From Flavobacterium sp. KACC 22761 (lineage in GTDB: Bacteria > Bacteroidota > Bacteroidia > Flavobacteriales > Flavobacteriaceae): a stretch of DNA of 64,000 nucleotides. The stretch spans positions 4,030,001 through 4,094,000 of the forward strand of contig NZ_CP139148.1 in NCBI RefSeq assembly GCF_034058155.1, written 5' to 3'. Shown one piece after another: positions 1 to 7,959 of the stretch. A program made the translations under genes and the position numbers. Below the pieces are notes generated by a model that was given only the letters and a program-made list of their open reading frames with translations, ran no database searches and was not told the DNA's origin. The stretch's first letter is position 1. Each line of letters begins with the position of its first letter.

Positions 1-248
1 AGTACTATAGTACCTAACGGACTTGATGTTTTTTCGTTTGCTTGGGTTAAGGATTTTGTATTGGGGTTAAAAATTGAACTTTTGGTTGATTGTTCTTTTG
101 TACTGAGGATTTTATCAGAAGTATAAAATTGTTCTGAAGTAATTGTTTCACTTTTCATTTGGGCTATTGCTTTATTCGTAAAATGGCTTTTAAATTGATT
201 TTTCTTGTCCGTTTTTGCGTTAAAAACAAATAAAAACGCAGTAAACAA
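1..248 (-). CDS. partial gene at left window edge, unknown product
   Basis: One minus-strand frame is open from the window edge up to a stop codon at 324-326, about 107 codons, which is long for such AT-rich DNA. No ATG lies near the upper end. A TTG at 246-248 would give a hydrophobic N-terminus that could be a secretion signal (FTAFLFVFNA then charged residues), followed by a Ser/Thr/Lys/Asn-rich stretch. The first ATG in frame is at 156-158. The product continues outside the window and I do not recognise it. The start is uncertain, and the frame could be a remnant. Confidence 0.35.
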   Translation of the reverse strand, partial: MFTAFLFVFNAKTDKKNQFKSHFTNKAIAQMKSETITSEQFYTSDKILSTKEQSTKSSIFNPNTKSLTQANEKTSSPLGTIV

Positions 249-433
249 GAAATCGACTCTAACCGATTTTACAAGCGTTGTGCCACAAATACTAAAAATT
301 GAAAATGAGAGTTTTAGGAAATTTTAGCTAAAAAAAGAATGTGTAAACTTTACACAGGTGTAAAAAGTTTATACTTTAATTTTTTGAAAAAACCTCCAAA
401 AATAAGGCTTTCCAGAGATTTTAAAAACGTTAT

Positions 434-877
434 TTACTGGATGTTATTGTTTTTGTCCTTTAGAATTTTTCCATCTTTTGAAAATTCCAAATCAATTGAG
501 TTTGTCAAATCAACATCCAAATCTTTATGGCCGTAATCGATGTGCGTGATCTTTTCATTTGGATAGTTTTTTGAAATATAATCTCGAATATTGGACGGAA
601 TAAAATCGGTCGGAATTGGATTTTTCCCTCCGTCAACTTCCCGATACGAGCCATCTTTCCAAAATTCTACTTCGGTTCCATCTTTTAATTTGACTTCATA
701 ACCTTTTTCACCGTGTTCCGCATCTTTTTGAGCTTTAACGACAGTAGTATAACTAAAATATTTTTGAAGAAATTCTTGAGCTGGTTTTGGCAATTCTGTA
801 GTTTCATTTTTTTTCTGGGCATTTGCCGTTAGCACTAGACTAAAAAACAATATGGCAATTATATGATATGTTTTCAT
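434..877 (-). CDS. secreted PepSY-like domain protein
   Basis: A 147-residue protein with a clear N-terminal signal peptide ending near ANAQ (about residue 20). The mature part contains two similar segments (around residues 35-80 and 95-145), each with the pattern of a putative-beta-lactamase-inhibitor-like PepSY domain: helix, then VKLKDGTEVEFWKDGSYREV and DVDLTNSIDLEFSKDGKIL. Proteins of this kind are exported to the periplasm or cell surface in Bacteroidota; their molecular role is not established. It stands alone, divergent from the VOC gene with about 130 bp between. The start is the only ATG that leaves an intact signal peptide. Confidence 0.8.
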   Translation of the reverse strand: MKTYHIIAILFFSLVLTANAQKKNETTELPKPAQEFLQKYFSYTTVVKAQKDAEHGEKGYEVKLKDGTEVEFWKDGSYREVDGGKNPIPTDFIPSNIRDYISKNYPNEKITHIDYGHKDLDVDLTNSIDLEFSKDGKILKDKNNNIQ

Positions 878-1010
878 GATTTCTGTCTTTTAAAATTTTG
901 TATCTAGCTAATTTACAATAACTAACATTGGGTTCAAATGAATTTAAGAAAGCTTTAATTGTTTGCAGAATGCATTTTTAGTACATTTAACATCTTAAAA
1001 CCAGAAAATT

Positions 1011-1418
1011 ATGGAAGATTCAAACAAACAGAAAAACAATGTTGTTCCAAAAGTGACAGGCATTGGCGGTGTTTTCTTTTTTACAGAAAATCCAAAAGAA
1101 ACCAGAGAATGGTATGCTAAAAATTTAGGACTCGAAGTCAATGACTGGGGTTCGACGTTTGAATCTAGAAATTTAGATAATCCAGAAATAAAAGAAGCGC
1201 TTCAATGGAATCCGTTCAAAAAAAATGATGATTATTTTTCACCTTCAAAAAAAGAATTTATGATTAATTATCGCGTTCAAAATATTGAAGGCCTTATAAG
1301 CAAATTAAAAGAAAATGGCGTAACCGTTTTAGATGATATTGCAACTTATGACTACGGCAAATTTGTTCATATTATGGATGCTGACGGCAATAAAATTGAA
1401 CTTTGGGAACCGGTTTAA
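1011..1418 (+). CDS. VOC family (glyoxalase/bleomycin resistance-like) protein
   Basis: A 135-residue protein with the vicinal oxygen chelate fold pattern: an opening strand VTGIGGVFFFTENPKETREW, the YAKNLGLEV helix, and the closing DADGNKIELWEP motif that carries the last conserved Glu (near residue 131). Such proteins bind a metal and act on small molecules; the substrate cannot be read from the sequence. It is monocistronic, with a hairpin terminator just downstream shared with the convergent SDR gene. A possible weak promoter (TTG at 959-961, 20-bp spacer, TACATTTA at 982-989) lies upstream. Confidence 0.82.
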   Translation: MEDSNKQKNNVVPKVTGIGGVFFFTENPKETREWYAKNLGLEVNDWGSTFESRNLDNPEIKEALQWNPFKKNDDYFSPSKKEFMINYRVQNIEGLISKLKENGVTVLDDIATYDYGKFVHIMDADGNKIELWEPV

Positions 1419-1436
1419 TAAAACGCAACACAATAA

Positions 1437-1475
1437 AAGAAAAGCTCCAAGATCAATCGATTCTGGAGCTTTTCT
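1437..1475. terminator. bidirectional hairpin terminator
   Basis: The inverted repeat AAAAGCTCC ... GGAGCTTTT lies between two convergent genes (VOC on plus, SDR on minus), with an A-run on one side and a T-run on the other, so it can end transcripts from both directions. Confidence 0.75.
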
Positions 1476-1493
1476 TTATTCATAAACTTTAAT

Positions 1494-2231
1494 TTACCAT
1501 GGGCTTTCTTCACTTTCGTCTTCGATGTCGTTGCTGAAAAACTTTCCCGTTGGCCCGTTTTCATCTGTCAAAGTATGTTTGATGATAAAGCTTGCTGCGC
1601 TTTCGACACTTCCAGGTCCGTTAAAATTATTAAAATCGGTCGCAGTATAGCCAGGATCAATTGAATTGACCTTAAATGGCAAATCTTTTAATTCAAAAGC
1701 CAAAGTCACTGTAAAAGCGTTTAAAGCTGCTTTTGATGAAACATACGAAACCGCTTTAAACGGATAATATTTCCAAGTTGGGTCACTGTGCAAAGTAAGT
1801 GAACCAAGACCAGATGTAATATTGCTAATTCTCGGACTTTCTGATTTTTTTAGCAAATCAAGAAATGTTTGAGTCACTCTAATTACGCCAAAGAAATTTG
1901 TATCAAATGTGTCTTGTATATTTTCAATTGAAGTTGTTGAAGAACCTTGTGGCATTGCTCCCAGAACGCCTGCATTATTGATCAAAATATCAAGTTTGCC
2001 TTGTTCTTTTTCGATACTATTTTTAGCCGCTGCAACGCTTTCCTGATTCGTAACGTCAATTTGGATTGCTTTTATGTCTTCAAATCCGTTTTGAGTTAAT
2101 TCGGCAACTACTTTTTCTCCTTTTTCTAGATTTCGGCTTCCTAAATAAACAAATAAACCTTTTTTAGAAAGCTGTTTGACTATTTCTAAGCCAATACTTC
2201 TGTTTGCACCTGTAATTAATACTGATTTCAT
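1494..2231 (-). CDS. SDR family NAD(P)-dependent oxidoreductase
   Basis: A classical short-chain dehydrogenase of 245 residues. It opens with the Rossmann nucleotide-binding motif TGANRSIGLE (residues 7-16), has NNAG in the middle, and carries the catalytic YxxxK in YVSSKAALNAF. I place the start at the ATG at 2231. A longer frame runs back to 2300, but it adds an atypical leader before the Rossmann strand and would make the operator-like repeat at 2286-2301 coding. The neighbour upstream on the same strand is a Crp/Fnr regulator that probably controls it. The substrate is unknown. Confidence 0.88.
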   Translation of the reverse strand: MKSVLITGANRSIGLEIVKQLSKKGLFVYLGSRNLEKGEKVVAELTQNGFEDIKAIQIDVTNQESVAAAKNSIEKEQGKLDILINNAGVLGAMPQGSSTTSIENIQDTFDTNFFGVIRVTQTFLDLLKKSESPRISNITSGLGSLTLHSDPTWKYYPFKAVSYVSSKAALNAFTVTLAFELKDLPFKVNSIDPGYTATDFNNFNGPGSVESAASFIIKHTLTDENGPTGKFFSNDIEDESEESPW

Positions 2232-2285
2232 TTTTTTCGTTTTAAAATTATTAATACAAAGTTGCAATCCTAAAAAATAAGAACA

Positions 2286-2301
2286 TTTGCCAAATGACAA
2301 A
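2286..2301 (-). promoter_or_regulatory. candidate Crp/Fnr operator upstream of the SDR gene
   Basis: On the minus strand this reads TTTGTCATTTGGCAAA, an imperfect palindrome with half-sites TTTGYCA separated by two bases. It lies 55-70 bp upstream of the chosen SDR start. The identical 16 bases, in the opposite orientation, lie upstream of the regulator gene at 2913-2928. Regulator binding is inferred. Confidence 0.6.
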
Positions 2302-2309
2302 AAAGCATT

Positions 2310-2879
2310 TTAACGAATATTTTTTCTGATTCGGCTTAACGACGACTGCGTGATTCCGAGGTAAGAAGCTAAATAAGAAAGCGGAATTCGATTGATGACA
2401 TTCGGGAACATTTTCATAAAAGACAAATAACGTGTCGTTGCATCTTCTGCAACTAGCGGACTTCTTCGGGCAACTTTCTGAATCAAAGCTTTTGAAATTA
2501 TTTTATGAACAATGGTGTCCCAACCAATTATGGTGTCTAACAATTCCTGCCAATCTTTTTTTGAAAAAACAATGATTTTACAATCTGTAACTGCTTGTAC
2601 ATAACACGACGAACAAATGCCATTATCAAAACTTTCTAAATCCACAACGAGATTGTTTTCCTCGATAAAGTATTTTGTAATTTCTTCGCCTTTATTATCG
2701 TAGTAGCAAACGCGCATTATTCCGTCGATAATAAAGCCAACTTCAGTCGCGACTTTTCCTGCTTCAGCAAAATAGTTCTCTTTGCGAATGTCCTTTTCTT
2801 CTCCTTTTGATAAAATTAAATCAATTTGCTGCTGATTCAAATTGCCAAACTGCAATATGTAATTTACTAATTCTTTCAT
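2310..2879 (-). CDS. Crp/Fnr family transcriptional regulator
   Basis: A 189-residue protein with an N-terminal cyclic-nucleotide-binding-like beta-roll (residues about 15-115, including AGKVATEVGFIIDGIMRV) and a short C-terminal winged helix (IPLSYLASYLGITQSSLSRIRK), the arrangement of the small Bacteroidota Crp/Fnr proteins. A CSSC pair near residues 89-92 is visible, but no Fnr-type iron-sulfur Cys cluster can be asserted. It probably regulates itself and the SDR gene downstream through the repeated 16-nt palindrome. It is separated from the SDR start by 78 bp that contain one operator copy. Confidence 0.88.
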   Translation of the reverse strand: MKELVNYILQFGNLNQQQIDLILSKGEEKDIRKENYFAEAGKVATEVGFIIDGIMRVCYYDNKGEEITKYFIEENNLVVDLESFDNGICSSCYVQAVTDCKIIVFSKKDWQELLDTIIGWDTIVHKIISKALIQKVARRSPLVAEDATTRYLSFMKMFPNVINRIPLSYLASYLGITQSSLSRIRKNIR

Positions 2880-2912
2880 ATGCGAAAGTTAAGCATAACT
2901 TTTTGGCGAGAA

Positions 2913-2928
2913 TTTGTCATTTGGCAAA
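2913..2928 (+). promoter_or_regulatory. candidate Crp/Fnr autoregulatory operator
   Basis: TTTGTCATTTGGCAAA on the plus strand, 34-49 bp upstream of the Crp/Fnr start codon. It is identical to the reverse complement of 2286-2301, so the same site brackets the regulator gene in inverted orientation. The position just upstream of the gene suggests autoregulation. Confidence 0.6.
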
Positions 2929-2960
2929 AAATAATGCAGATGTTTTTTTTTTGCTCTGAA

Positions 2961-4124
2961 TTAAATCAATTTTATAAATACGCCAATAATTCCTGCAATT
3001 AAAATGATATAAGGTTCTTGAATTTTTTTGTAATAAAGCAAAGCTCCAATTGTCAAAATAGCAATTAATGCAGTTGGAATATCAACAATACTTCTTGAAG
3101 CAATGACAATAACAGATCCTACCAAAGCGCCAATTACAACGGCCGTAATTCCTTCAACAAAAGCTTTAACCGATTTATCGTCAGCAATTTTTTTGAAATA
3201 TGGCGCCAACAAAATGGTGAACAAATAACAAGGAAGAAAAGTTGCCAGAGCAGCAACTAATGCACCAGAAAATCCATATACCAAATAACCAATGAATCCA
3301 ACTGTAATCACTACAGGCCCAGGTGTTATCATTGCAACTGCAACTGAATCAAGAAATTGCTGTTCAGTCAGCCAATGATTTTCGGCTACTACGCCCGAAT
3401 GCAGGAAAGGAACAATTGCTAATCCGCTTCCAAATACGAAAGCGCCGGCTTTTGCGAAAAAAACTGCTAATTTTAAAAGTGTTGATTCTTCATAATTCCA
3501 TAAAGCAAATTGAAACAAAACCAAAGAATTTGTGGTTTTGAAGTTCCACCATTTTGGAGGAGCGGTCACAATCATATAAAATAATCCCGCTAGTATAAAA
3601 AGCAAAACTTGCTCCTTTTCAGTTATATACGTTACAATAGTTGCAGTAAAAAAGAAAACCCAAAGCAACCATTTTGATTTAAAAGATTCCAGATTGAATT
3701 TGCCAATAGATTTCAATGTAAGCTTATATGAACTCAATGCTATAATTCCGACCACCGAAGCGCCAACGCCATAAAATACAGCCTGAATCCAAGATAAACC
3801 ACCATACAATTGGTAAATAATACCCAACGCAATTACCATTAAAAAAGAAGGCAATATAAAGGCAAAACCCGCTAAAGTTGCTCCTAAAAAGCTATAATGA
3901 ACAAACCCAAGATAAATTCCTAATTGTGCCGCAAGTGGTCCCGGTGCAAGTTGTGCTAGTGCCAATCCTTGCTTGTATTCCTCTTCTGTGATCCATTTTC
4001 GGTCTTCGACTAAATCTTTGTGCATGTATCCCACTAAAGCGACTGGACCTCCAAATCCCGAAGTTCCTAATTTTAGGAAATAAAGCGTCAATTGCAACAG
4101 GCTGTATTTTGATGTTTTTTCCAT
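2961..4124 (-). CDS. chrA: chromate transporter ChrA (two-CHR-domain type)
   Basis: A 387-residue inner-membrane protein with two tandem CHR domains. Each carries a GFGG/FGSG segment near its start (SGFGGPVALVGYMHKDLV; FVFGSGLAIVPFLHSGVV) and a PGP motif (LAPGPLAAQLG; ITPGPVVITVG). Ten or more hydrophobic segments are visible. The family exports chromate out of the cytoplasm. I start at the ATG at 4124; the frame continues four codons back to a TTG that would overlap the upstream gene. It follows the beta-barrel-like gene with a single base between stop and start, and the ChrB-like regulator lies further upstream, forming a chromate operon. Confidence 0.9.
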   Translation of the reverse strand: MEKTSKYSLLQLTLYFLKLGTSGFGGPVALVGYMHKDLVEDRKWITEEEYKQGLALAQLAPGPLAAQLGIYLGFVHYSFLGATLAGFAFILPSFLMVIALGIIYQLYGGLSWIQAVFYGVGASVVGIIALSSYKLTLKSIGKFNLESFKSKWLLWVFFFTATIVTYITEKEQVLLFILAGLFYMIVTAPPKWWNFKTTNSLVLFQFALWNYEESTLLKLAVFFAKAGAFVFGSGLAIVPFLHSGVVAENHWLTEQQFLDSVAVAMITPGPVVITVGFIGYLVYGFSGALVAALATFLPCYLFTILLAPYFKKIADDKSVKAFVEGITAVVIGALVGSVIVIASRSIVDIPTALIAILTIGALLYYKKIQEPYIILIAGIIGVFIKLI

Positions 4125-4125
4125 T

Positions 4126-4623
4126 TTAAAAAGCAATTCCGAATTGAAAACCTATTGTAAAAGTAGCTGGATGATTATTTCCAAAACGAACCGGCAAAGG
4201 AACGGCGGCATAATAACTACAAGTTTTGTTTTTAATGATTGTTTTATTTAAAACTGGGGTAAAACCATATCTTCCGCTGGTTTCAAAGGCTGCTCTTCCT
4301 GCAAAAGTGTAGCCTTTTCCTAATGCCACTAAAACTCCCGGATGAAACAATAAATTTGTTACTTTGTCGGTTCCGTTGTCGTCTTTGATGTTCGGAACAA
4401 ATTCAAGTGAGAATCCTATTTTTTCGCTTTTCCAGATGTTGATTCCTGTTGGAAATCCTACCGCATAATAATCTCTGAAATTCACAGTTGTTTCTTCGCT
4501 ACTAAATGTAACGATGGGGTGCATAATGCCAAAATAGCCTGTTATTTTTGGGTAAACAGTCTGAGAAAAAACAGAAAAACTGCAAAAGAATACTGCAAAA
4601 AGCAAAGTCGATTTTAAATACAT
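4126..4623 (-). CDS. small secreted, probably outer membrane beta-barrel protein of the chromate locus
   Basis: A 165-residue protein with a signal peptide ending near VFSQ (residue 21). The mature region alternates polar and hydrophobic residues in strand-sized blocks (YPKITGYFGIMHPIVTF, GFSLEFVPNIK, FTIGFQFGIAF) and ends in Phe, as outer membrane barrels often do. I do not recognise a named family. Its stop codon is one base from the chrA start, so the two are very likely co-transcribed and translationally linked. That position suggests an envelope role in chromate handling, which is inference. Confidence 0.7.
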   Translation of the reverse strand: MYLKSTLLFAVFFCSFSVFSQTVYPKITGYFGIMHPIVTFSSEETTVNFRDYYAVGFPTGINIWKSEKIGFSLEFVPNIKDDNGTDKVTNLLFHPGVLVALGKGYTFAGRAAFETSGRYGFTPVLNKTIIKNKTCSYYAAVPLPVRFGNNHPATFTIGFQFGIAF

Positions 4624-4703
4624 TGTTTTAGTTTTGGTTATAAAACAAAACTAAGGGCTTCTACCCTTTTAAAATAGAATCAAATTTACCTTTTGTATAG
4701 GAT

Positions 4704-5546
4704 TTACTTTTTTGCTTTTTTTCGATAAGCCGAAGGATTTTTTCCTGTGTGTTGCTTGAAAATTCTCGTAAAATGACTTTGATCTGAAAAGCCTGTCATA
4801 TAAGCTATTTCGGTTAATGAGTGCGTTGAATTTGCAATAAGATGAATTGCTTTTTCAATACGAAGTTTTCGAACATATTCGCCAAAATTCAAATCTTCAA
4901 AATGTTTTGAAAATTCTCGGGATAAATATGAGGGATTCAAATCCAGTTCATTAGAAATCTTTTTTAGATCAAATGCAAACTGAGCATCAATTTGATCCTG
5001 AATCATCTCTTTTAAATCTTTGACCCAAGCAGGTGTTTTGGCAGATGATTTTTGATCTTTTAAAAACTTATTATAAACTTCATGAAGCAAATTTTCAAAA
5101 GGGCTATTCTGCAAATGATTTTGTTTGTAAAGATGCGTTGCCCAGCTGTACAGAGCATCGTATAAAATCATTCCTGTTTCTAGAAGTTGATAATCATTGG
5201 TAATATTATAAGAAAGTCCAGCAGAAATCGCCCAAAGTCCCGCCGATTCTTTTGCAATATCATGTCGGTCGGTATCTGCGCCACGAACAATTCCGGCAAT
5301 AATTGAAATTGCAGGATCCTGTATTTCGTATTTTTTAATGATATAATCAAAAGTACATTGATCTTCATAATGCGTAAATTCAACATCTGGAATATCAAAC
5401 GGAATTGCATTCAATTCTTTTGCTTTCTCTATAACGACATTAAAAGGAACATAAATGAATTCGGCTTCACGATCAACAAATTTGCGTATTAGCCAAGGAC
5501 AGGCAATTCGGTCTATTTTTGGGCGCTCTCTCGTAATCCATTTCAT
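4704..5546 (-). CDS. ChrB-like chromate-resistance domain fused to AraC-type DNA-binding domain
   Basis: A 280-residue fusion. Residues about 1-150 resemble the C-terminal domain of chromate resistance protein ChrB (KIDRIACPWLIRKFVDREAE near the start, GIVRGADTDRHD near residue 90). Residues about 180-278 are a complete AraC-type double helix-turn-helix (ISNELDLNPSYLSREFSKHF and LTEIAYMTGFSDQSHFTRIF). The simplest reading is a one-component chromate-responsive activator. It is the first gene of a minus-strand run that continues, after 80 bp, to the barrel-like gene and chrA. The domain fusion is direct from the sequence; chromate sensing is inferred from the family and the context. Confidence 0.85.
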   Translation of the reverse strand: MKWITRERPKIDRIACPWLIRKFVDREAEFIYVPFNVVIEKAKELNAIPFDIPDVEFTHYEDQCTFDYIIKKYEIQDPAISIIAGIVRGADTDRHDIAKESAGLWAISAGLSYNITNDYQLLETGMILYDALYSWATHLYKQNHLQNSPFENLLHEVYNKFLKDQKSSAKTPAWVKDLKEMIQDQIDAQFAFDLKKISNELDLNPSYLSREFSKHFEDLNFGEYVRKLRIEKAIHLIANSTHSLTEIAYMTGFSDQSHFTRIFKQHTGKNPSAYRKKAKK

Positions 5547-5777
5547 GTGATAAATCTTAAAAATTTTGGATGCTCAAATCTAGTGAAATCATTTCATTTT
5601 AATAATCTAAAATTTAGGATGATTTTCTTTATTTACAACGCTAAGTTTTAATTTAGTTAATATAAAATAGTTATTTGAAATTCAGTACTTTGCATTTTAT
5701 TTGTTGTTAATAAAAATCCCTGATGGAAATGTAATAATTGATTCTAGCGAATGGGAATTTATGGCGAGAAATAAAAA

Positions 5778-5806
5778 AAACTCCTTAGATTCTAAGGAGT
5801 TTTTTT
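5778..5806 (-). terminator. terminator of the PQQ-repeat gene
   Basis: ACTCCTTAGA followed by TCTAAGGAGT, with A-runs before and T-runs after, begins immediately beyond the stop codon of the minus-strand gene that ends at 5807. Confidence 0.7.
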
Positions 5807-7015
5807 CTATCGAATAATTTTAATAAATGCGCTATAAACATCATCTTTTATAGATGTTCGCATATAAAACATGTTTTCATCCTGTTCTTTTAAATCATAT
5901 TGAATCAAGCCTGCGTCGCAATAGTACAACAGTAGATTATCATCAGTTGGAAACTCAATATTTGAAATTGGCATGGTTGTCAATTTTTTATCTAATACGA
6001 CTTCCCCATTATCTAGAAGAATTTGAAAAAGCTTTTTTCCGCGCGTATATCCCCATAAATTATCATTTTCTTGAGTAATATATTCTATATTGTCATTTGT
6101 AAAATCGGTTTTCCAAAGTTGTGTTCCCGTTTTTGAATCTACACAATACACAGAAGTAGTATTAGTACCTTGGGCGGCAAAATAGATTTTATTGTCTTTG
6201 CAGAATATTCGATTCTTTACATTGTTCTGATTTTCATCAAATTTAAATTCCCATACAACATCTGATTTATTTGAACTTAAAGCATAAAGCGTGTTTTTTT
6301 CATTGGCTACAAATACATTTTGGCCATCTGTAACGGGTTTTCCGGTTATAGCATCATCAAAAGTTTTTTGATAGATTACTTTTCCAGTATTGGCGTCAAA
6401 ACAATAAAAATTAGCCGCACTTTGAGTAAAAACTTTGTTGTCAAAAAACAAAACTGGTGCATGATTAACTTCGGCATCTAGTTTGTAGCTCCATGCTAAA
6501 CTTCCGTTTTTGATGTCAAGGGCATAAATATTACTGTTTTGATTTTGGGTAGTAATATATAATTTTCCGTTACTTATCGTTGGAGCTTGATCTTTTAAAA
6601 CAATTTGATCTGTGTAATTGCCAATTCTTGATTTCCAGAAAATTGCGCCTGTTTGATTATCAATGGCAAAAATTTCACCGTTGATAAAAGGAACATAAAC
6701 AACGCCATCTTGAAGTGTTACGGCATTTGCACACATTTCAGTATGAGAATCCGACGCTTTTACAGTCCAAACAATGGTTTCAGATTCTAAATCAAATGAA
6801 AAAAGAGTACCGTCATAATCATAAAGCAAGATTGAAGCTTCGTCTAATGGAACTTTTTTAAGCGCGCTTAAAGCTTTGTTGGTAACAATGTCGCTCGAAG
6901 TTAATGTTTTACTGTTGGGATCAATTGTTGGATTAGGTTTTGCTGTAGGTGACGCTTGACCAAACATATTTATAAAAGTAAATACAAATAAAAGCGTTGT
7001 TAGTTTTTGTTTCAT
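5807..7015 (-). CDS. secreted PQQ-like beta-propeller repeat protein
   Basis: A 402-residue exported protein: signal peptide MKQKLTTLLFVFTFINMFGQ, then repeated beta-propeller blades with the PQQ-repeat signature (hydrophobic strand, ALDxxNGxxxW). Examples are IFAIDNQTGAIFWKSRIG, IYALDIKNGSLAWSYKL and VYCVDSKTGTQLWKTDF. There are about seven such blades. No dehydrogenase catalytic residues are evident, so it is more like a BamB-type scaffold or binding propeller than an enzyme. It stands alone with its own terminator. Its ligand or partner is unknown. Confidence 0.82.
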   Translation of the reverse strand: MKQKLTTLLFVFTFINMFGQASPTAKPNPTIDPNSKTLTSSDIVTNKALSALKKVPLDEASILLYDYDGTLFSFDLESETIVWTVKASDSHTEMCANAVTLQDGVVYVPFINGEIFAIDNQTGAIFWKSRIGNYTDQIVLKDQAPTISNGKLYITTQNQNSNIYALDIKNGSLAWSYKLDAEVNHAPVLFFDNKVFTQSAANFYCFDANTGKVIYQKTFDDAITGKPVTDGQNVFVANEKNTLYALSSNKSDVVWEFKFDENQNNVKNRIFCKDNKIYFAAQGTNTTSVYCVDSKTGTQLWKTDFTNDNIEYITQENDNLWGYTRGKKLFQILLDNGEVVLDKKLTTMPISNIEFPTDDNLLLYYCDAGLIQYDLKEQDENMFYMRTSIKDDVYSAFIKIIR

Positions 7016-7323
7016 TTTTAAAATTTTGATTTTATAGTTTGATTTGGGGAATCATTGGCGTAAAAAATGTAACTAATTAAATTGAAAATTATTATTTTAG
7101 AATCGATTAATTCAAAACAATTCAATGAAATTGATGGAAATAAACCGACCAATATCTATGCCAAATATAGTAAAAAAGTATTATCGGAATTTGTAAGTTT
7201 TAAGCGTTTTAAAATCTGCTAGTTTTCGGTTTTTTATTAGAAAATTAAAATGCCTATATTCGTTATTTATGATGTAAAATATCAGAATTTTAAATTTGAA
7301 ACAGTAAGGTAAATTATTATTGA
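7016..7323. other. 308-bp intergenic stretch, with a possible coding remnant
   Basis: Upstream region of the PQQ-repeat gene (minus) and of the broken Crp/Fnr gene (plus). It holds no intact gene. One plus-strand frame, from a TTG at 7082 to a TAG at 7222, is open for 46 codons and contains a protein-like stretch (EIDGNKPTNIYAKYSKKV), which may be a gene remnant. No promoter matching the flavobacterial consensus was seen. Confidence 0.4.
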
Positions 7324-7887
7324 ATGAAATCATTAATTGACTATTTTGCAAAACTGGGCTTTCCAGAAAACACTTTAACTGAATTTTTGGGTTGTATTAA
7401 AACCAGGAGTTTCTCAGCAAATGAATCAATTCTTGTTCAGGGACAATTAGAAAATTATTTATCTTTTATTGATTCTGGAGTTGTATGATATTATGTAATT
7501 GCAAATGATAAAGAAATAACTTTTGATTTTGCTTTTAAAGATTCATTTTATTGTGCCTACGATTCTTTTTACAATAGGACCAAAACCAATATTTATATTC
7601 AAGCATTGACGGAATGCCAATTATATTCTGTTTCATACGACAATTTGCAACGTTTGTATGAAAAATGTGAAACTGCAAAAAAATTAGGCCGTATTGCAAC
7701 AGAATATTTGCTTGACAAAAAAGTAAAACGAGAATTAGATCTTTTGACTAAAACGCCACAACAACGCTATGAAAATTTGCTGTTGGCACAACCCAAATAC
7801 ATTCAGCAAATTCCATTAAAATACCTTGCTTCTTATATCGGAGTTGTGCCAGAAACGCTTAGCAGAATCAGAAAACGCATTTCTTGA
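7324..7887 (+). pseudogene. Crp/Fnr family regulator broken by an internal stop
   Basis: Reading from the ATG at 7324, the frame encodes the start of a small Crp/Fnr protein (FAKLGFPENTLTEFLG ... FIDSGVV). It then meets TGA at 7486-7488 (codon 55), and continues in the same frame without further stops to 7887, ending in the winged helix IPLKYLASYIGVVPETLSRIRK. The full reading would be 187 residues, the normal length for this subfamily and close in layout to the intact copy at 2310-2879. The homologous position follows SGVV, where Arg is common, so a single CGA to TGA transition would explain the break. A sequencing error is the alternative. Confidence 0.82.
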
Positions 7888-7959
7888 CGAAAGTCAATTT
7901 CCGAACCACTTATTAAACGCAGCTTTGTATGATATTTTAACAACCAAAATAGAATACAA

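Noticed and set aside
5666..5817. A 50-codon open plus-strand frame (includes KIPDGNVIIDSSEWEFMARN) between the chromate regulator and the PQQ-repeat gene
   Set aside because: It ends through a terminator hairpin, has no ATG near its start, and one short open frame in AT-rich DNA is weak evidence. A protein search would decide.
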